64,000 bases of DNA from Zanthoxylum bungeanum (Eukaryota; Streptophyta; Magnoliopsida; Sapindales; Rutaceae): contig SKCR01033445.1 of NCBI GenBank assembly GCA_019454045.1, positions 1-64,000 of the forward strand, written 5' to 3'. The position numbers were made by a program, and so were the translations under genes. Below the pieces are notes generated by a model. It did no database searches and had not been told where the DNA came from. It saw only the letters and a list, made by a program, of their open reading frames with translations. This document shows, piece after piece, positions 9,411 to 22,636 of the stretch. Numbering within the stretch: the stretch's first letter is position 1; each line of letters opens with the position of its first letter.

Positions 9411-10712
9411 CAGCACACTCACGTAAACACAGGCCCCCCTCTTTTTCTTCTCTCATTCATCTCACACGGCAATTCACAAATAAACCCTAAGCCACAAAGA
9501 CAAACAAGCATCAACAAGGAGACACTTTTTCGTAACACTCAGCAGCCACACACGTAAACCCTCACCACTAAGACTCACAAACCAAAAATAAAAGAACACA
9601 CACACGGCCATAAAAAGCCAAGAAACAAGCACCCTACAAGAACCGACTAAATCAACAAGTCAATAATCAACCCGCCAAAATCAGCCCCTCTACTCACCGA
9701 CAACACTACAAGGCAACAAACCCTAAAACCTTAGACACGTGAAGACCAAATAAAACCAAAAACACTCTCATATCAGACACACGCACAAACTCACCAGCTC
9801 CTTCACAAACCGACACCTCACACGACAAACCCTCCACTGAACTGACCGACACATACAATAAAATTACAAACAGACACCCTGACCAAAAAAGCACGCACAA
9901 ATCAAACACACGCACATAAAGCCATCACACAAAGCCACTCACGCAGACGGCACATACACCAGAACACGCACACACAATACCCAGTACCCTTAAAATAACC
10001 CCAAAAACCGACCCTAAAACAGTCCAAAATAGTCCCTGAACCAACCCCAAAATAGTGAAGAAAACTGCAGTAAAAAAATAGCAAAAACAGTGAAGAAATA
10101 GAGAAAACGGCAGAGAAGACAGCGAAACAGCGAAGGAAAATCTTGAACCTGAAAACTAGAAAAATAATGGAGTATTAACCCTTGCGGCGACGTCCCAACG
10201 CACTCCCGAGAAGCGACTTAAAAGGTAAGACCTGAGGGCACCCCTTTGTTATATTTTATTTTGTTATCCCGGACACGGCATGCTTGGTTGGACGTGGAAT
10301 ACATCAAACCGGCATGCGAAGTCCTATATTAAAAACGGTCAAACCATTGGTCACATCTCTCTTTTATTATTCCGCCATTTATTTTCAGTCATTTATTTTC
10401 CTTTAATATTTCGCACTTAGCTTACTATTTATCGTTTCTGTTATTTATTGTTGTTTCATCACATGCATTATCATATTCCATGCATACATTGAGTTGATGA
10501 TTGCGTGCTATCTCTTGTGGTATATCGGATGGAAACCCAGACGTAAATTCCGTAGCCGAATCCGAATGGACGGTAGTGCGGTCTGTACTTGGGATACAAC
10601 TTCACGTACCGCTTGAGAAACTTTCAAGCACGTGTTACATTTTTGTATTTAATTTTGTTCCGCTATTTATTTTCGATGTGTTGTTTCTTTAGTCATGCAT
10701 TGATAATTTAAT

Positions 10713-11090
10713 GTGCATGGGCTAACTATGGTGGATTAAAGGTCCTTTATTCGAGGGAAATGCCTGAAGGCTACCTTTACCACGATGTTTTGCGGCACCT
10801 TTTATTATGTCATTTACCCTTTGTATATCATTGTTTTATTTACGCATAAATTGCATTCTAGTGCGCATGGGCTAACTGGGGTAGATTAAAGGTCTTCTAT
10901 TTGAGGGAAATGCCTAAAGGCTACCTTTACCACGATGTTTTGCAGCGCCTTTCATTATGTCATTTACCCTTTGCATATCATTGTTTTATTTACGCATGCA
11001 TTGCATTCTAGTGCGCATGGGCTAACTAGGGTGGATTAAAGGTCCTTTATTCGAGGGAAATGCCTAAAGGCTACCTTTACCATGATATTT
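10713..11090. repeat. tandem repeat, about 148-bp unit, 2.6 copies
   Basis: Units begin with 'gtgcatgggctaac' or 'gtgcgcatgggctaac' at 10713, 10861 and 11011, and each contains 'aaggctacctttacca'. Period is 148-150 bp. The last copy is partial. Confidence 0.85.
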
Positions 11091-11216
11091 GGCCGTGCCG
11101 GACGAAGTACACTCGATTGAATGGGAAATATGTTTAATCGGGCATACGAGGTCCTATATTATGTATTTGTTTATTCACGTATAGGTTTGTGTCGTTTCAG
11201 AAACCACTTTGGTAAT

Positions 11217-11475
11217 CCCGTTCGAACGTGTTTCCGAATGCTACATGAACGTATGCATTCTGTCTTGTTTTCGTTCGAACGCGTTTACAAATGCTACTCG
11301 AACGCGCATGCATTCTATTTTACCATGCATCAGGTCTTGTCCCGTTCGAACGTGTTCTCGGATGCTATACGAACATGAACATTCTGTCTCCTTATCGTTC
11401 GAACGCGTTTTCGAATGCTACACGAATGCATGTATTCTGTTTACCATTCGAACGTGTTTTCGAACGCTACACCAA
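11217..11475. repeat. tandem repeat with TTCGAACG palindromic core, 5 copies
   Basis: Five copies of a TTCGAACG-YGTT-TCGAATGCTAC-like unit begin near 11219, 11274, 11342, 11395 and 11446. Spacing is about 50-68 bp. Each contains the palindrome TTCGAA. Confidence 0.8.
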
Positions 11476-11959
11476 TGTCCATACAGTGAACATATTTCTT
11501 TTCGTCCCATTTCATGCATGTTTGCTTCTTTGGTCATTTCTTTTCCATTACATAATTAATCATATCATTTAATAATTGACACTTTTACTGTTATCATTTA
11601 TTTATATTTCATCATTTATCTACTTAATGTGTTCATGAGATTGTGTGCTTGCCTTTATTTCACTTAATTTTATGCATGCAAACTTAGATATAGGTTATTC
11701 TTGCGTGTGTATGTTACGTAGACTTGGTTATATTATTGCATGAATCCGTTCATTACAAGTGACATAAGTAAGGGACCATTCTGAACCCAACGGTTTGAGG
11801 TCTTCCCTTGCGAGGGGTGAGTGTGGCCTTAAATTATTTCCCAGTTCACACCTGGTGGCGACTCCATTTTATTTCTCCGATTTAGTCCCCCGCGGGCTAC
11901 TCCGTACTTCTGACCGGGCCACGAACCTGGAACAGCGTCGCCGATTTCTATGTCCTACA

Positions 11960-11964
11960 GGTCA
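11960..11964. repeat. target-site duplication GGTCA, right copy
   Basis: Exact match to 8777-8781. Confidence 0.9.
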
Positions 11965-14167
11965 CAGGCGTAAACACATACGTATAACGCAAGCATACAT
12001 ATCGTTCAAGTAGTATAAAAAGTATCTATCCCACGGGGGACTTAATACCTAATCTATTAATTTTATGAGGTCAAATGATTACTAGTATTAAACAGGTTGA
12101 TTGATTGATTTGAAATGGTGATGATTCTAAATTTAAAAAAAAAAGTAAATAAAATTGCACAAATGTAGGTTTAAGAAAATTCAATATTAAAAAACTCTAG
12201 GGTTGTGAATCTTTCTAATATCTTTTAAAGATGAAGTGGTTATTTCATGGTTGTGTAATAAATCGGTTTACTAACCTGGAACACTAAATTATGTAAAAGC
12301 CTCTGTCGATGGTCAGACGCAAATACCCAGTATAACCCAATTGAACCATATGTCTATGTCAACCAAATTATCTGGATTCATTAAGTTTATTTTCCAATTA
12401 TGGCTACCCCCGCCCGACATATATATGTCTATCCTGTAAGGAAATCTATTAAAAGGTTATATATCCTCAAGGAAGATCATGGGCTATTAAGTCTAAGGCT
12501 GAAACCTAAAATTCATTTACCAAGTTTATTTTAGATTTACCACATCAATCTTATTGGTGATCAGACAACAAGAAGCATTAAGCTTAAGACTTAATAAGTA
12601 AACCTTTAAATTACCCAAACTATAAAATAACCCCTTATAAACCGGTGATATTAGAATTCATCACAACCCTAGATACTAACTTAGTTACGACACATAACTA
12701 GGGCTAGTAAAAACTTAAAAGTAAAAGACATAAAGTAAAAATGCTGAAAAGTAATTACGGTAAAGTAAAAGCTGAAAAGTAAATACAATAAAATAAAATG
12801 CTAGGTAAAAGGATCAAATTTTACTAATTACTATTTAGATATCTCCCTTAATATAATATATTAACTGGTGATTATTTTACCAACCGTCCATATAGGTGGT
12901 AACCTGATTAAGTCAAATTAAATCCAACCAGCCATAAAGGCGGAACCAAAATAAACCTGCCATATAGGCAGTAAGAAAATTTAATTACCAACCGACCAAT
13001 TTGGCGGTATCCTTAATTAGTCAGGTTTAAACCAGATTAAAATGAATTACCAACATACCAATATAGCGGTATCCCTTTTAAGTCAAATTTTAAATAGTGA
13101 ATATATTATATTTAAGGGAGATTAATCTAAATAGCAATAGTAAAAGAATTACCTTTCATCCTAGCAGGGGGAAGTTACCTCCTCATGGTGAATAGTAAGA
13201 ACTGTAAAAGTAAAGAAAGTAAATTACTATTATTACAGAACGTAATTAAAATTAATTACAAAACTAAAATTTAAAATAAACTAGATAGAAAACTCTCTAT
13301 TTACATCAGAGAAATTAGAGAGGAAGGTACATCTGAAACTGAAATTTCGAGCTCTATTTATAGGCGCGGATAGACTCTGGGCGTCGCGACGCTATAACCT
13401 TTGGCGTCACGACGCCGGTGTCTTTTGGCGTGGCATGCTGAGGTGATGACGCATGGCGATTCATGATAAGGTGATAAAGTGACACGTGGCAAGGCGGCTG
13501 GGAGCTCAATTATTACGACATGTGGTGGCTCGTGATTGGCTGATTTCAGATTCTTATCTGCCACATGTCAATTCGGATAAATGAGTCAATAATTGGTACT
13601 GACGTGGTGATAACGTGGCGCTGACATGGCGACACGTGGTGAAAGTGACTGTCAGCATCATAGAATGATGACACGTGGCAAGCTGTGATTGGTTGATGAT
13701 GATGTGGCACGTTGACTCGGTCAACTGGTGATGTGGATGACGTGGTAGACACATGGAGTGACACGTGGAAACATGTGGCGATGGCGACTGTCGGCACCGT
13801 AGGATGATGACACGTGGCACGGCGCACGTTAGCATATCGGTTGTGATAGTGACACGTGGCACGGCGCACGTTAGCAAAGTCAAACTTCTCAGATTCAGAC
13901 ATGTGGACCTAGGACACGTTAGCATGGATCCGGTGCACATTAGGCGTCACGACGCCAAAGGCTTGCCCGGCGCGACGCAAGAAATGACCATTTTTCCCTT
14001 TTCATCCTTTTTCACTATTTTTGCCCCAAATCACCTCCAGAATGTCCTGAAACTTTATTTACCTACAAAATAACACAAAACACATCAAAATATTCACAAA
14101 ACTCAAGAAACTATACAAAATATTAGGTTAAATGAGTGGGAAATGGTGATATAATTACCACTCATCA
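11965..14167 (-). mobile_element. 5' LTR of Athila-like element A
   Basis: Positions 13012-14167 are near-identical to 2252-3422. The LTR starts TGATGAGTGG on the minus strand at 14167 and abuts element B gag sequence at 14168, giving ATACT (14168-14172) as the candidate TSD copy. It carries tandem 'accaaccg/gccatataggcgg' motifs at 12890-13080. Its far end near 11965-11990 runs without a visible primer-binding site into gag sequence of the same element (before the solo LTR inserted), so that end is eroded by a deletion. A TATA box lies at about 13354-13362 on the minus strand. Confidence 0.8.
13354..13858 (-). promoter_or_regulatory. LTR promoter of element A, second copy of the G-box cluster
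   Basis: On the minus strand a TATAAATAG box at 13354-13362 is preceded by perfect CACGTG cores at 13483, 13633, 13672, 13762, 13811 and 13853. Several cores present in the 3' LTR are decayed here (CATGTG, CACATG), showing independent mutation of the two LTRs. Confidence 0.55.
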
Positions 14168-15049
14168 ATACTTGGCAGCAAGGTCATTGTCTTCTCTAAG
14201 GTTAAACATACCTCTACCAGATGGATGTGGTCTAACAGATGACTCATATGTACCAATTGTATCTCATTGATGTGTATTCTCTGCTATGTACTCTAAGTAA
14301 TCTTGTACATCTTCGGGATCTTTGTCCCTGAACTCACTGTTACACATCATCTCCACTACTTGTCTACCTTGGGGTGTTAAACCCTCGTAGAACTGGGCAA
14401 CTAGCCTCCATGTTTCAAACCCATGATGTGGACAAATATTTAACATCTCCTTATACCTCTCCCAACATTGGTAAAATATTTCCCCCGACTCTTGTGTAAA
14501 TGTTGTGATTCTTCTCTTAAAGGAATTTGTCCTGTGAGGGGGGAAGAAATTTTTAAGAAACTGCTCTTGTAAATCGTCCCATGTTCTAATAGATCCTGAC
14601 CTAAGGTTTTGTAGCCAAATTATAACTTTATCCTTTAAAGAAAGTGGAAAAAACTTTAACCGAATTATATTCATACTACAATTTTGATATGTGCAAGTGT
14701 TACATAACTCTTCGAACTCTCTTATATGCTGATAAGGGTTTTTTGATTCTAGACCGTGGAATGTGGGTGAAAGATTGATGACACTCGATTTAAAATTGAA
14801 AGGTGCTGCTTTCGGAGGAAAAATAATGCAAGATGGTGATCTTGTCCTAGTGAGATTCATGAATTGTCTGAGTGTCATAGGATAATTGGGATCTCCATGT
14901 TGAGACTCGTTTTCTTCCTGATTAACTGGGTTTTCAACTCGGGCAGGTGGATTTTCAATTTGGTTTTCAGTGATTCTGACAAACAATGAAAGTGATGAAA
15001 ACTCTCTTTTTAATCTACCGCTAGATGTTCGAGAGCAATGTTTCATGCA
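14168..15049 (-). pseudogene. gag of Athila-like element B, interrupted at both ends
   Basis: The frame 15046-14264 is a retrotransposon Gag (capsid-like) domain. Recognisable stretches are PYQHIREFEELCNT, LKDKVIIWLQNLRSGSIRTWDDLQEQFLKNFFPPHRT, CWERYKEMLNICPHHGFE and FYEGLTPQGRQVVEMMC, all standard in Athila gag. After its stop the related reading continues to 14168, where element A is inserted. On its 5' side it is cut by the copia element at 15055, and its leader resumes at 24595. It therefore belongs to the oldest layer of the stack. Gag would form the cytoplasmic particle; this copy cannot be made intact. Confidence 0.88.
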
Positions 15050-15054
15050 ACTTA
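15050..15054. repeat. target-site duplication ACTTA, left copy
   Basis: ACTTA is repeated exactly at 24590-24594, flanking the copia element. Confidence 0.92.
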
Positions 15055-16969
15055 TGTTGGGTTTTCTAGGTCAAACCAAGATCAAATTAAGCAAATGAAA
15101 TGTGTGAATACGCAAAGAAGATAGCGGAAAATACTTACAATGCTCGGTTGGATGTTGAAGAGAAGTTCAAAACTTTGCCTTCATGGTTATTGCTCCAAGC
15201 TATCCTTGATGTATGTTTCGGCCAAGCTCCTCCTTTGGGGATGAAATCCAAGCTCCAAGCTTTTGATGATGATTCCAAGCTTTTGGGAAAGTTTCCCTAA
15301 CACCTTCGTTATGATTCCTTTGAGTGCTAGCTCTTGAAAATTTGCAATAAATTTTCACCTTCTTCCTTGTGAAGCCCACGAAAATTGAAGGAAAAATGGA
15401 GAGGATATTTCTTTCACAAAAAACGTGAATGAGAGAGATGAAAAGAAAAGAATGACTTGTATTTTGAATTTCCAAAAATCAAAATGATATAACAAATCCA
15501 AGGTTTGGTAAAAGTCAATCACTTTGACAATTGAGTGTTTCATAAGTTACCATCAATTCCTACACTAACTTCTATCACCATAAAGGTGATTGATGGACAA
15601 GTGATGCGACTTGATGTGACTTCTGAGCCCCATTTTAGCTCGGGTTCGCTAATTCCAAATTAAGGAATTTTCCGTTGCGACGTAATTAAATCAAATTTAA
15701 TTAAATAATTATGTCTAGCAAAATTATTATTCACGTCGCTCACGAATTAATTCTAAATTAATTCGTTTGCCCGAATTAAAATCCAATTTTAATTCCGCGT
15801 CGAAATCTAATTTCGTTTAATATATCGAATATATTATTTTATCGATTAATTCCAAATTAACCGTTCTCTCTTTTAAATAGTATTTTATCCTGATAAAATC
15901 TCTCCGTAATTAATCCCAGATTAATTATGTTCGAATCATACGTCATCGGTGAATCTTCGGGAAGTGACCCATGAGATCCCTGGATATGTTGGTAGTAAAT
16001 CCGGTCGTCGGACTATCCGAACACGTATGTACCTTGTACTACATTTTTACCGATTTACGAGACATGGTTGGCTTCTAGCAAAGCACCGTGCCTACCCAAT
16101 TCTACAGAAATATTCATAATAGAATATATAATCTTTGTCAGACGTAGTATACGTAGTATTGCGTATTTCGATCCAGTATCATATGTCACATGCAAGGCCT
16201 GGGGCTGGAATTGTGTCTGCCCCGTACGAAGCATATATCGGATCTCTGGTAACTAGTATCTATAATCGGATAAGCATGACCTAGTCATCTTATCCCGATG
16301 AGTGCAGTACATAAGAGTACTAGTTCTGTATCCTGCGTGATCATCATCTCCATATGACTGAAGTGATACTTCCATCTTGACATCACACCCAATACACTAC
16401 GATTCTCAATATACCCAGAAGAGTCGTACACAGAACCTGTTAAAGCCCCAAACGACCAAAACCAAAGTATATTGATTGTCGCAAGTATTAGCGATGCCAG
16501 TCTCAGGTTAAGACCAAATACACCTACCCTGATTCAGACTTCCATAGACACATAGTCTTACTACAAATGGAATTTCGAGGGGTATATCCAGAGCAAAGCT
16601 GTTTCCATACCATCGGTAAACGCAACCTCCTTTTACACTTGCATGAGTATCCAATATACAAATATATGAGAACTATGATGTTATGCTCCCACAACGCGCA
16701 CAAGTGCAATACTAGTCTATTCCGCATTATCGATGTCCAATCTCGATAATACTACGACTAAGGATGTTTTTATGATTAAACCTTAATGGATTAATATTGT
16801 CTCATATCTTATAAATCCAGAACTAATCATATCGACTTTTATCATTTATATATCCCGGTAATCCAATTACAAATGATAAAAGAGCAATTTCCTTTGTCAC
16901 ATAGTTAATTTGTACAACAACACCATGTTCTGTACAAATAGTGATGCTATGGGTCATAATTGTCTAACA
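15055..16969 (-). repeat. 3' LTR of the copia element
   Basis: On the minus strand it begins TGTTAGACAATT after the polypurine tract and ends AACCCAACA. It carries the same blocks as 22637-24589, 25649-27632 (right part) and 1-741. Confidence 0.92.
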
Positions 16970-16982
16970 AGCTCCCACTTGG
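16970..16982 (-). other. polypurine tract of the copia element
   Basis: The minus strand reads CCAAGTGGGAGCT immediately before the 3' LTR start TGTTAGACA. Confidence 0.85.
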
Positions 16983-17029
16983 CCTATAGCCAATCACTCA
17001 AGTGTCCTACACTTGAACTATGTACGGGT

Positions 17030-18340
17030 CGCTCAAAATTCTGTTGAGAAACTGCTTTCGTCAGCGGATTTGCAAGGTTATCATTTGATGCGATTTATTC
17101 GATCATCACATCACCACGATGTATGATCCGACGAATCAGATGAAATAATTGAAGTACATATTTAGATCATTGATGAGACCATTAATTCTTTAGCTTGTGC
17201 TGTAGCCTAGCTCAGCCGCTAACAGAACTATACCTAATATTATTAGGATTATATAGATCAAAAAATGCTTCTTTTTGCTGCCTCAGCTGCAGCAATATTC
17301 CACTTTTGTTGTTTATTCGGCAACGGTATCTTGCTTGGAAGATTTCCAGCTCACTGTTCCGTTATTCAAACTATATAGTACCCTTATTACAACTTATAAT
17401 CGTTTTTATCGGTTTGGAAACTTGCAGCGGTGAACCCACTCACCTCAAGTTCTCTTCTCCATAGCTTAAGAAAGCATCCTTAGTTCTTCTAAGATACTTA
17501 AGGATGTTCTTAGCATCAATACAGTGACCATCACTTGGATTGGCCTGATTGTGACTCCATATGCTCAAAGCATATGAGACACCAAGTCACGTACATTTAT
17601 TTTAATGTACGAGTTCTCAAAGAGTGCCAACAACTTTTAGATCTATCATAGTAGATCCTTATTCCTAGAATAAATGTTGCATCTCCCAAGTATTTTACAG
17701 AGAATTTTTCATGAAAGCCAAGCTTTCACCGATTGTGTTATGGGAATGTCATTTCCAAGAAATGATATGTCATCGTTATATATGATAATCATTGTCAGTG
17801 CGCTCCCACTAACCTTCCTATATACACAAGAATCATATTCGTTTTGAATTAAATCATGTACCATTATGATTACATCAAAACGCCAGTTCCAAGAACGCAA
17901 TGTGTGCTTCAATCCAGCCTAGCTTTGTACGTTTGTTTGTTTCCATCCATGTATGTCTTTCTTGAATACTCATACAGTACCAATAGGCACAATGCCTTCC
18001 GGTATAACAACCAGTGTCTAAACTTGGATGGTATACATGGAATCCATTTCGGACTTATGGTACTTTGCCATAATAGAGATTCTATACCTTGTATCACTTC
18101 CTCATACGTAGCTGGTTCGTGTTCCTCAATAAGATTGACATCTTTGCGAGGTGAGATCAGAAACCCATACCTCCCAGGTTGTTTTCTGACTCTCTCCGAC
18201 TTACGTGGTTCTTGTGTATTCGAAGATTGTGGTACAGTTTCATCCTTGATGAACTGTTTGTGTTCCATTAAGAAGTCGGTGCCTAGAATAGTATTACTCT
18301 GATTTTCATCAAGTTTTACTTTCCTCCCACTTACCACTGC
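17030..18340 (-). pseudogene. copia reverse transcriptase/RNase H relic
   Basis: The minus frame 18337-17909 contains RKSERVRKQPGRYGFLI and EPATYEEVI, the N-terminal side of copia RT, and ends with TYKARLD. The frame 17912-17709 contains SWNWRFD, QNEYDSCVYRKVSGSA and IIYNDDISFLGNDI, which corresponds to the YVDD catalytic box with the first aspartate position changed in context (YNDD). The intervening palm segment is deleted or out of frame. RT and RNase H would copy the element RNA into DNA in the particle. The loss of frame and the altered YVDD box make it inactive. Confidence 0.82.
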
Positions 18341-18750
18341 ATATAGGTATTTCTTTTAGGAAAACCGCATGGAGAGCAACAATTAAATTGTTCTCTTGTG
18401 AGTTGTATAAGTACTATACTTTGGTTTCCCTATGATAACCTACAAATAGGCACTTATCCGATTTGGGTTTTAGTTTGGTATCATCCAAACATATGCCTAG
18501 CATTCCCAAATCTTCGGGAATGACAAACCCGGTTTCCTTCTTGTTCATATCTAATATGAAGTCTTTCTAACAGGTTTTCATGGAACCTTATTCAAAATAA
18601 TTATTGCATTGTTTAATGTGTATCCCTAGAAGGAAAATGGTAGCTTAGAGCGACTCATAATTAACCTTACTATGTCCAATAAGGTTCGATTTCACTGTTC
18701 GGACACACCATCAAATTGAGGTGTTCCGAGAGGAGTCCTTTATGAAAGAA
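18341..18750 (-). pseudogene. copia integrase C-terminal relic
   Basis: On the minus strand the sequence near 18420-18480 reads KSDKCLFVGYHRETK-like, and near 18580-18720 FDGVSEQ-N-RTLLD followed by LPFSFWGY, both typical of copia integrase before the RT domain. Frames change repeatedly. Confidence 0.65.
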
Positions 18751-21700
18751 TATTATAGTCTTTCAAATATTCGAGAAACTTATTGCTTAAGTATTTTCCA
18801 CAACGGTCCGACCGTAATGTTTTAATACTTTTACCGGTCTGTCTTTATACTTCGTGTCGAAACTCTAAAAGTTTCTGACTTGTGTTTCATAAGATACACA
18901 TAACCATAATGTGATGCCACATCCGTAGAGGTTACGAAGTATTCATATCCACCTCTAGCCTAGCTAGATATGGGCCCACTTACGTCACTATGAATGAGGG
19001 CTAATAGATCGGTGGCACTTGTACTTTTACCAAGTAAAAGGTGTTTTAGGCATTTTGCCTAATTAAACTAGATTCGTAGACATTATTTGAATAGAATCAA
19101 ATCCGTCCTAGTACCTACTCTTCGAAAGTGTGGATATACGAGTCTTATTAATGTGTCCCAGACAGCAATGCCACAAATAAGTCTCATCTGATTAATTCAG
19201 TTTGAGCTATTTGTTTGTCATGTTATATGTTTGAGATTCATTTATATTCTAAATATAAATAATGTTATTCACATCTAATGTGTTTATCTCAATATCATCT
19301 TTATAAAATAAAACACTTAGTGTTCTAGAATATAAAGGTATACCCACAATGGGTTAAACTAAGATATAGAGATAATATTTCAAGTCAAACTAGGTACATT
19401 ATAGCGGTTTCCTAATTTAAGTACATGCCCAAAAGGTATTTCCTAAACTTAGGATTCTACGGTTAAAACAGCAACTCTCGTCCCGTTTCTGATTCGCAGG
19501 TCGATCTCATTTGAAGTCAGTCTCCTGCTAATCAGCATATCCCGCTCATCAGTACATATGCTTATGTACCACTACCGGTATCTAAAATCTAATTTTAAAA
19601 CCAGTAGTGAACATGTTTTTGACAAACATACTTGAAGTCGGAGCCTTGCCCCGCCTTCACTTCCTTCATGTCTGTCTTGTTCATACAGCAGTCACGCTTC
19701 CAGTAACCCCGTTTGCCACAGTTTAGGCAGACATCTTGGGATATGTCATTTGTCTTCCCAGAAGACTGTGATGATTTTTCCTTTGCCCCTTTTATTCACA
19801 CCCTAGAAGCCTTCGGCCAAGCCTTGGCCTTCTGGGATATCGAAGTAAGATGCGCCTTGCGCTTCTTGCCCTTTTACAAACTCTGGCTTTGTCTCCTTGA
19901 GTATAGCCATTAACTCTCCAAGAGTTTTCTATTGCAATTATTACTTCTAAGATCTAAGGATAGATCTATGAAGATCCTTCAATTTCAATATCATACTATA
20001 AGGATCTAATCCTTTGTTCTGACGAATAAATTAAGGAGTCTTTGCGGCAAGCATAACGGATTGAGCACAAAAGTTATCATTACTATGAGTCTTCCAAAAC
20101 TCATGCTCCACTATTCGCTCAACTCTGGGCTCAGGCCCGAGATGTTTCCTATCAAATAGAATAACTTCTCAATTCCCAGGACTATCCTAAGGTTTTATTC
20201 CCAATTTGAAAATTAAAGCCGTTTAAAGACATTTTCTCTCAGGATTATGTTCTAAACGCTAATCTTTCAGTTATCTTGATTCCAATAGTCCAACTGTCCA
20301 ATCAACGATTTCGGGTACAATTAAATATAATGATTACTATAGTGTAACTATATTTAATCAACTATAATTTGATTGGTTAAATTCAAATATATTGATTACT
20401 ATAATCCAATTACATAATCAACTATAAATGAAAGAATTTGAATACAGTCTAACTGTTTAATTAAAACAACAATTAAATATTAGTCCAACTAATATATTTA
20501 TTATTAATGACGAAAAATGAAATGAGCGCGTATTGGCAAGTATCTAAACGAAATTGCAAATTTAATACTTGCCTCCCACTATTTTTCGGCGAGCCTCTAA
20601 CCCTCTGTTGAGTACTCAGGAAACCTAGTTTCCTAGTGGGCTAGGATCCCGTTAAATAACACACAACCTTGACTTTGACCAACAAGTTGTATGAAACTTA
20701 ACTAGGTAGATCTCTAAGATCAATTGGATTTCATCCAATTCCTAGATCCAGAAGGTGGACATCCAAGTCCGAAACATATGTCTAATATATGCCAATATAT
20801 CTGATATATTCCCTAACATTTTTCCTCTGAATCAACTAAGCCTTGGCTTTGGCACAACAAGCTTAATGATTCCAGTTAAGCGGGACCCATTGACTTTGGA
20901 AAGCTTCGTAATCGATGTCGATGGACATGAAGTGATCTTGACTTTGGCCAAAAAATCACAACTTGGACAAGACATGCGATATGGAACAAAGCCTTCATGA
21001 TTCAAACACATCCGCGATGGACAAAGGTCTTGACTTTGGCCAACAAATCAGTACCAATCTTGGATCTTGAGAGAGAATCACTCAATGGAAGGAAAATACT
21101 TAATATTTGTTGAGGGTTTTTCGCGTAATTGGAAACCAATTAATTATCTTTGATTAGGTCTCACCATACACCCTTAAACATGCATTCTAAAAGCATAATA
21201 AGGCGTGGTAAATAAATTAATAATGATATGCGGATGGATATTTAAAACATTTTGTTCCTAGAACAAATCTCTCCATTTCCTCTCTCCCGCTAGCACAAAT
21301 CTTACTTATACCCAATTACATAACACTTCTAAAGAAACCTCATTTACATTGAGGGGAATAGGTGAGAAGAGAAATATAATGAATCAAGAGGTAATAGGCT
21401 GGGCACGCAGGTCCAATTTAATAAATTCTAAATTTATTACAACAATTTCCAAAATTACCCTCACCCATCTAATATCCATCTGATATACATTATTCATACA
21501 TCACATCCATGTATTCACACAAAGCATGTTATCAATCAATCTAATCCAATTAATTAATCTTTGATTAATGACCATCCAATGTTCAAACAATAATTTGATT
21601 TGCGCGAGTCCAACTCGTTTAAGAATAAGTACTCAAAGTACGAATTCTTGAATTATATCGAACTACAATATTAAATCCAATTTAATTCGTATTCAATACT

Positions 21701-22620
21701 AATTCTTTATTTAATTCCAAATTAAATAATTACACTTTAAATGTGCCTTTACGACTTAGATTCCAAATCTAATCTAAATGGGTCTCAAAGCCCAATTAAC
21801 ATCCAATGTCATTTAATTAAAGTCCAATGGGCTTTCAATTAATTTCTTAAGGCATGGACTTTGGTCTATATGGGTCAAACCCAAATACAAAGCCCAAGTA
21901 AGGAATCACCTTATTTGCCAAGAAACCAATTTCGGCCCATTAGGCCCAATTAAACTTCTAAAGGCCCAATTATCATATTTGGACTTTATGGAAATGGTTT
22001 TAGGCCCAATTGGATCCAACCAATTATCCTAAACCAAACTTGGCCCAACCAAGCCAATTAAGCCCAAATACAACATTAATAGCCCAATTCCAAATTAAGC
22101 CTTATTAATTAAATTCCAATATTCCTAATATCTCAATTCAATTAACTAAAGTGTATTAGCCACAATTAATTAGTTGAGTTAATATTTCCAAAACATCAAT
22201 TACACTAATTAATCATGCTTTAACTAATCAATCATGCTTTAACTAGTCAACTTATGTCCAACACAAATTGAAGTAAAATCAATCCAACATGCTTCCAATA
22301 GCTCACGGCAATGATGGATTTTTTTCATCAATTTTGATTTCAATCCAATTAAATCACAAATCAATTTATCCATTCATTTTAAACACATCCAATGGTCTAA
22401 AATTCAAAATCACCAAGAGCTATCATAGGGCATCACATTCGGCCAAGGCATACAAATTGGGGAAAATTAATCCTATCAATTTTTCACAATTCCAACAATG
22501 TACAAATCCAATTTAACATCATCCAACCTCAACCAAATAATCAATTTGAAGAAATCATGCTCAAATCACAAAATCCAAAATTAAAGTTTAAGAACCCTAA
22601 ATTCAATTTCATGCTCAATT
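18751..22620 (-). pseudogene. copia integrase core, protease and gag relic region
   Basis: This part of the internal region is heavily decayed. A zinc-knuckle relic is readable on the minus strand at about 19690-19740 (CLNCGKRGYWKRDC, with Tyr in place of the usual His), marking the end of gag. From 19800 to 22620 the DNA is very AT-rich with no ORF longer than about 80 codons. I could not place the protease motif with confidence. Confidence 0.6.
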
Positions 22621-22635
22621 ATGGCTCTGATACCA
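22621..22635 (-). other. primer-binding site of the copia element (tRNA-Met initiator type)
   Basis: The minus strand reads TGGTATCAGAGCCAT directly after the LTR end CCCAACA (plus one or two bases), matching the 3' end of plant initiator tRNA-Met. Confidence 0.9.
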
Positions 22636-22636
22636 T

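Larger units (their letters stand above)
8782..11959 (+). mobile_element. solo Ogre/Tat-type LTR, about 3.2 kb
   Basis: It starts TGTAGACACTTGC and ends TTCTATGTCCTACA, flanked by GGTCA on both sides. No internal region follows, so it is a solo LTR, normally the product of recombination between the two LTRs of one element. It aligns in blocks with the 2116-bp LTRs of the element at 28162-36656, sharing the start, the TATA region, the conserved 'ggtatatcggatgg' block at about 10521 and the U5 end. It is about 1 kb longer, owing largely to two internal tandem arrays (10713-11090 and 11217-11475). Confidence 0.93.
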
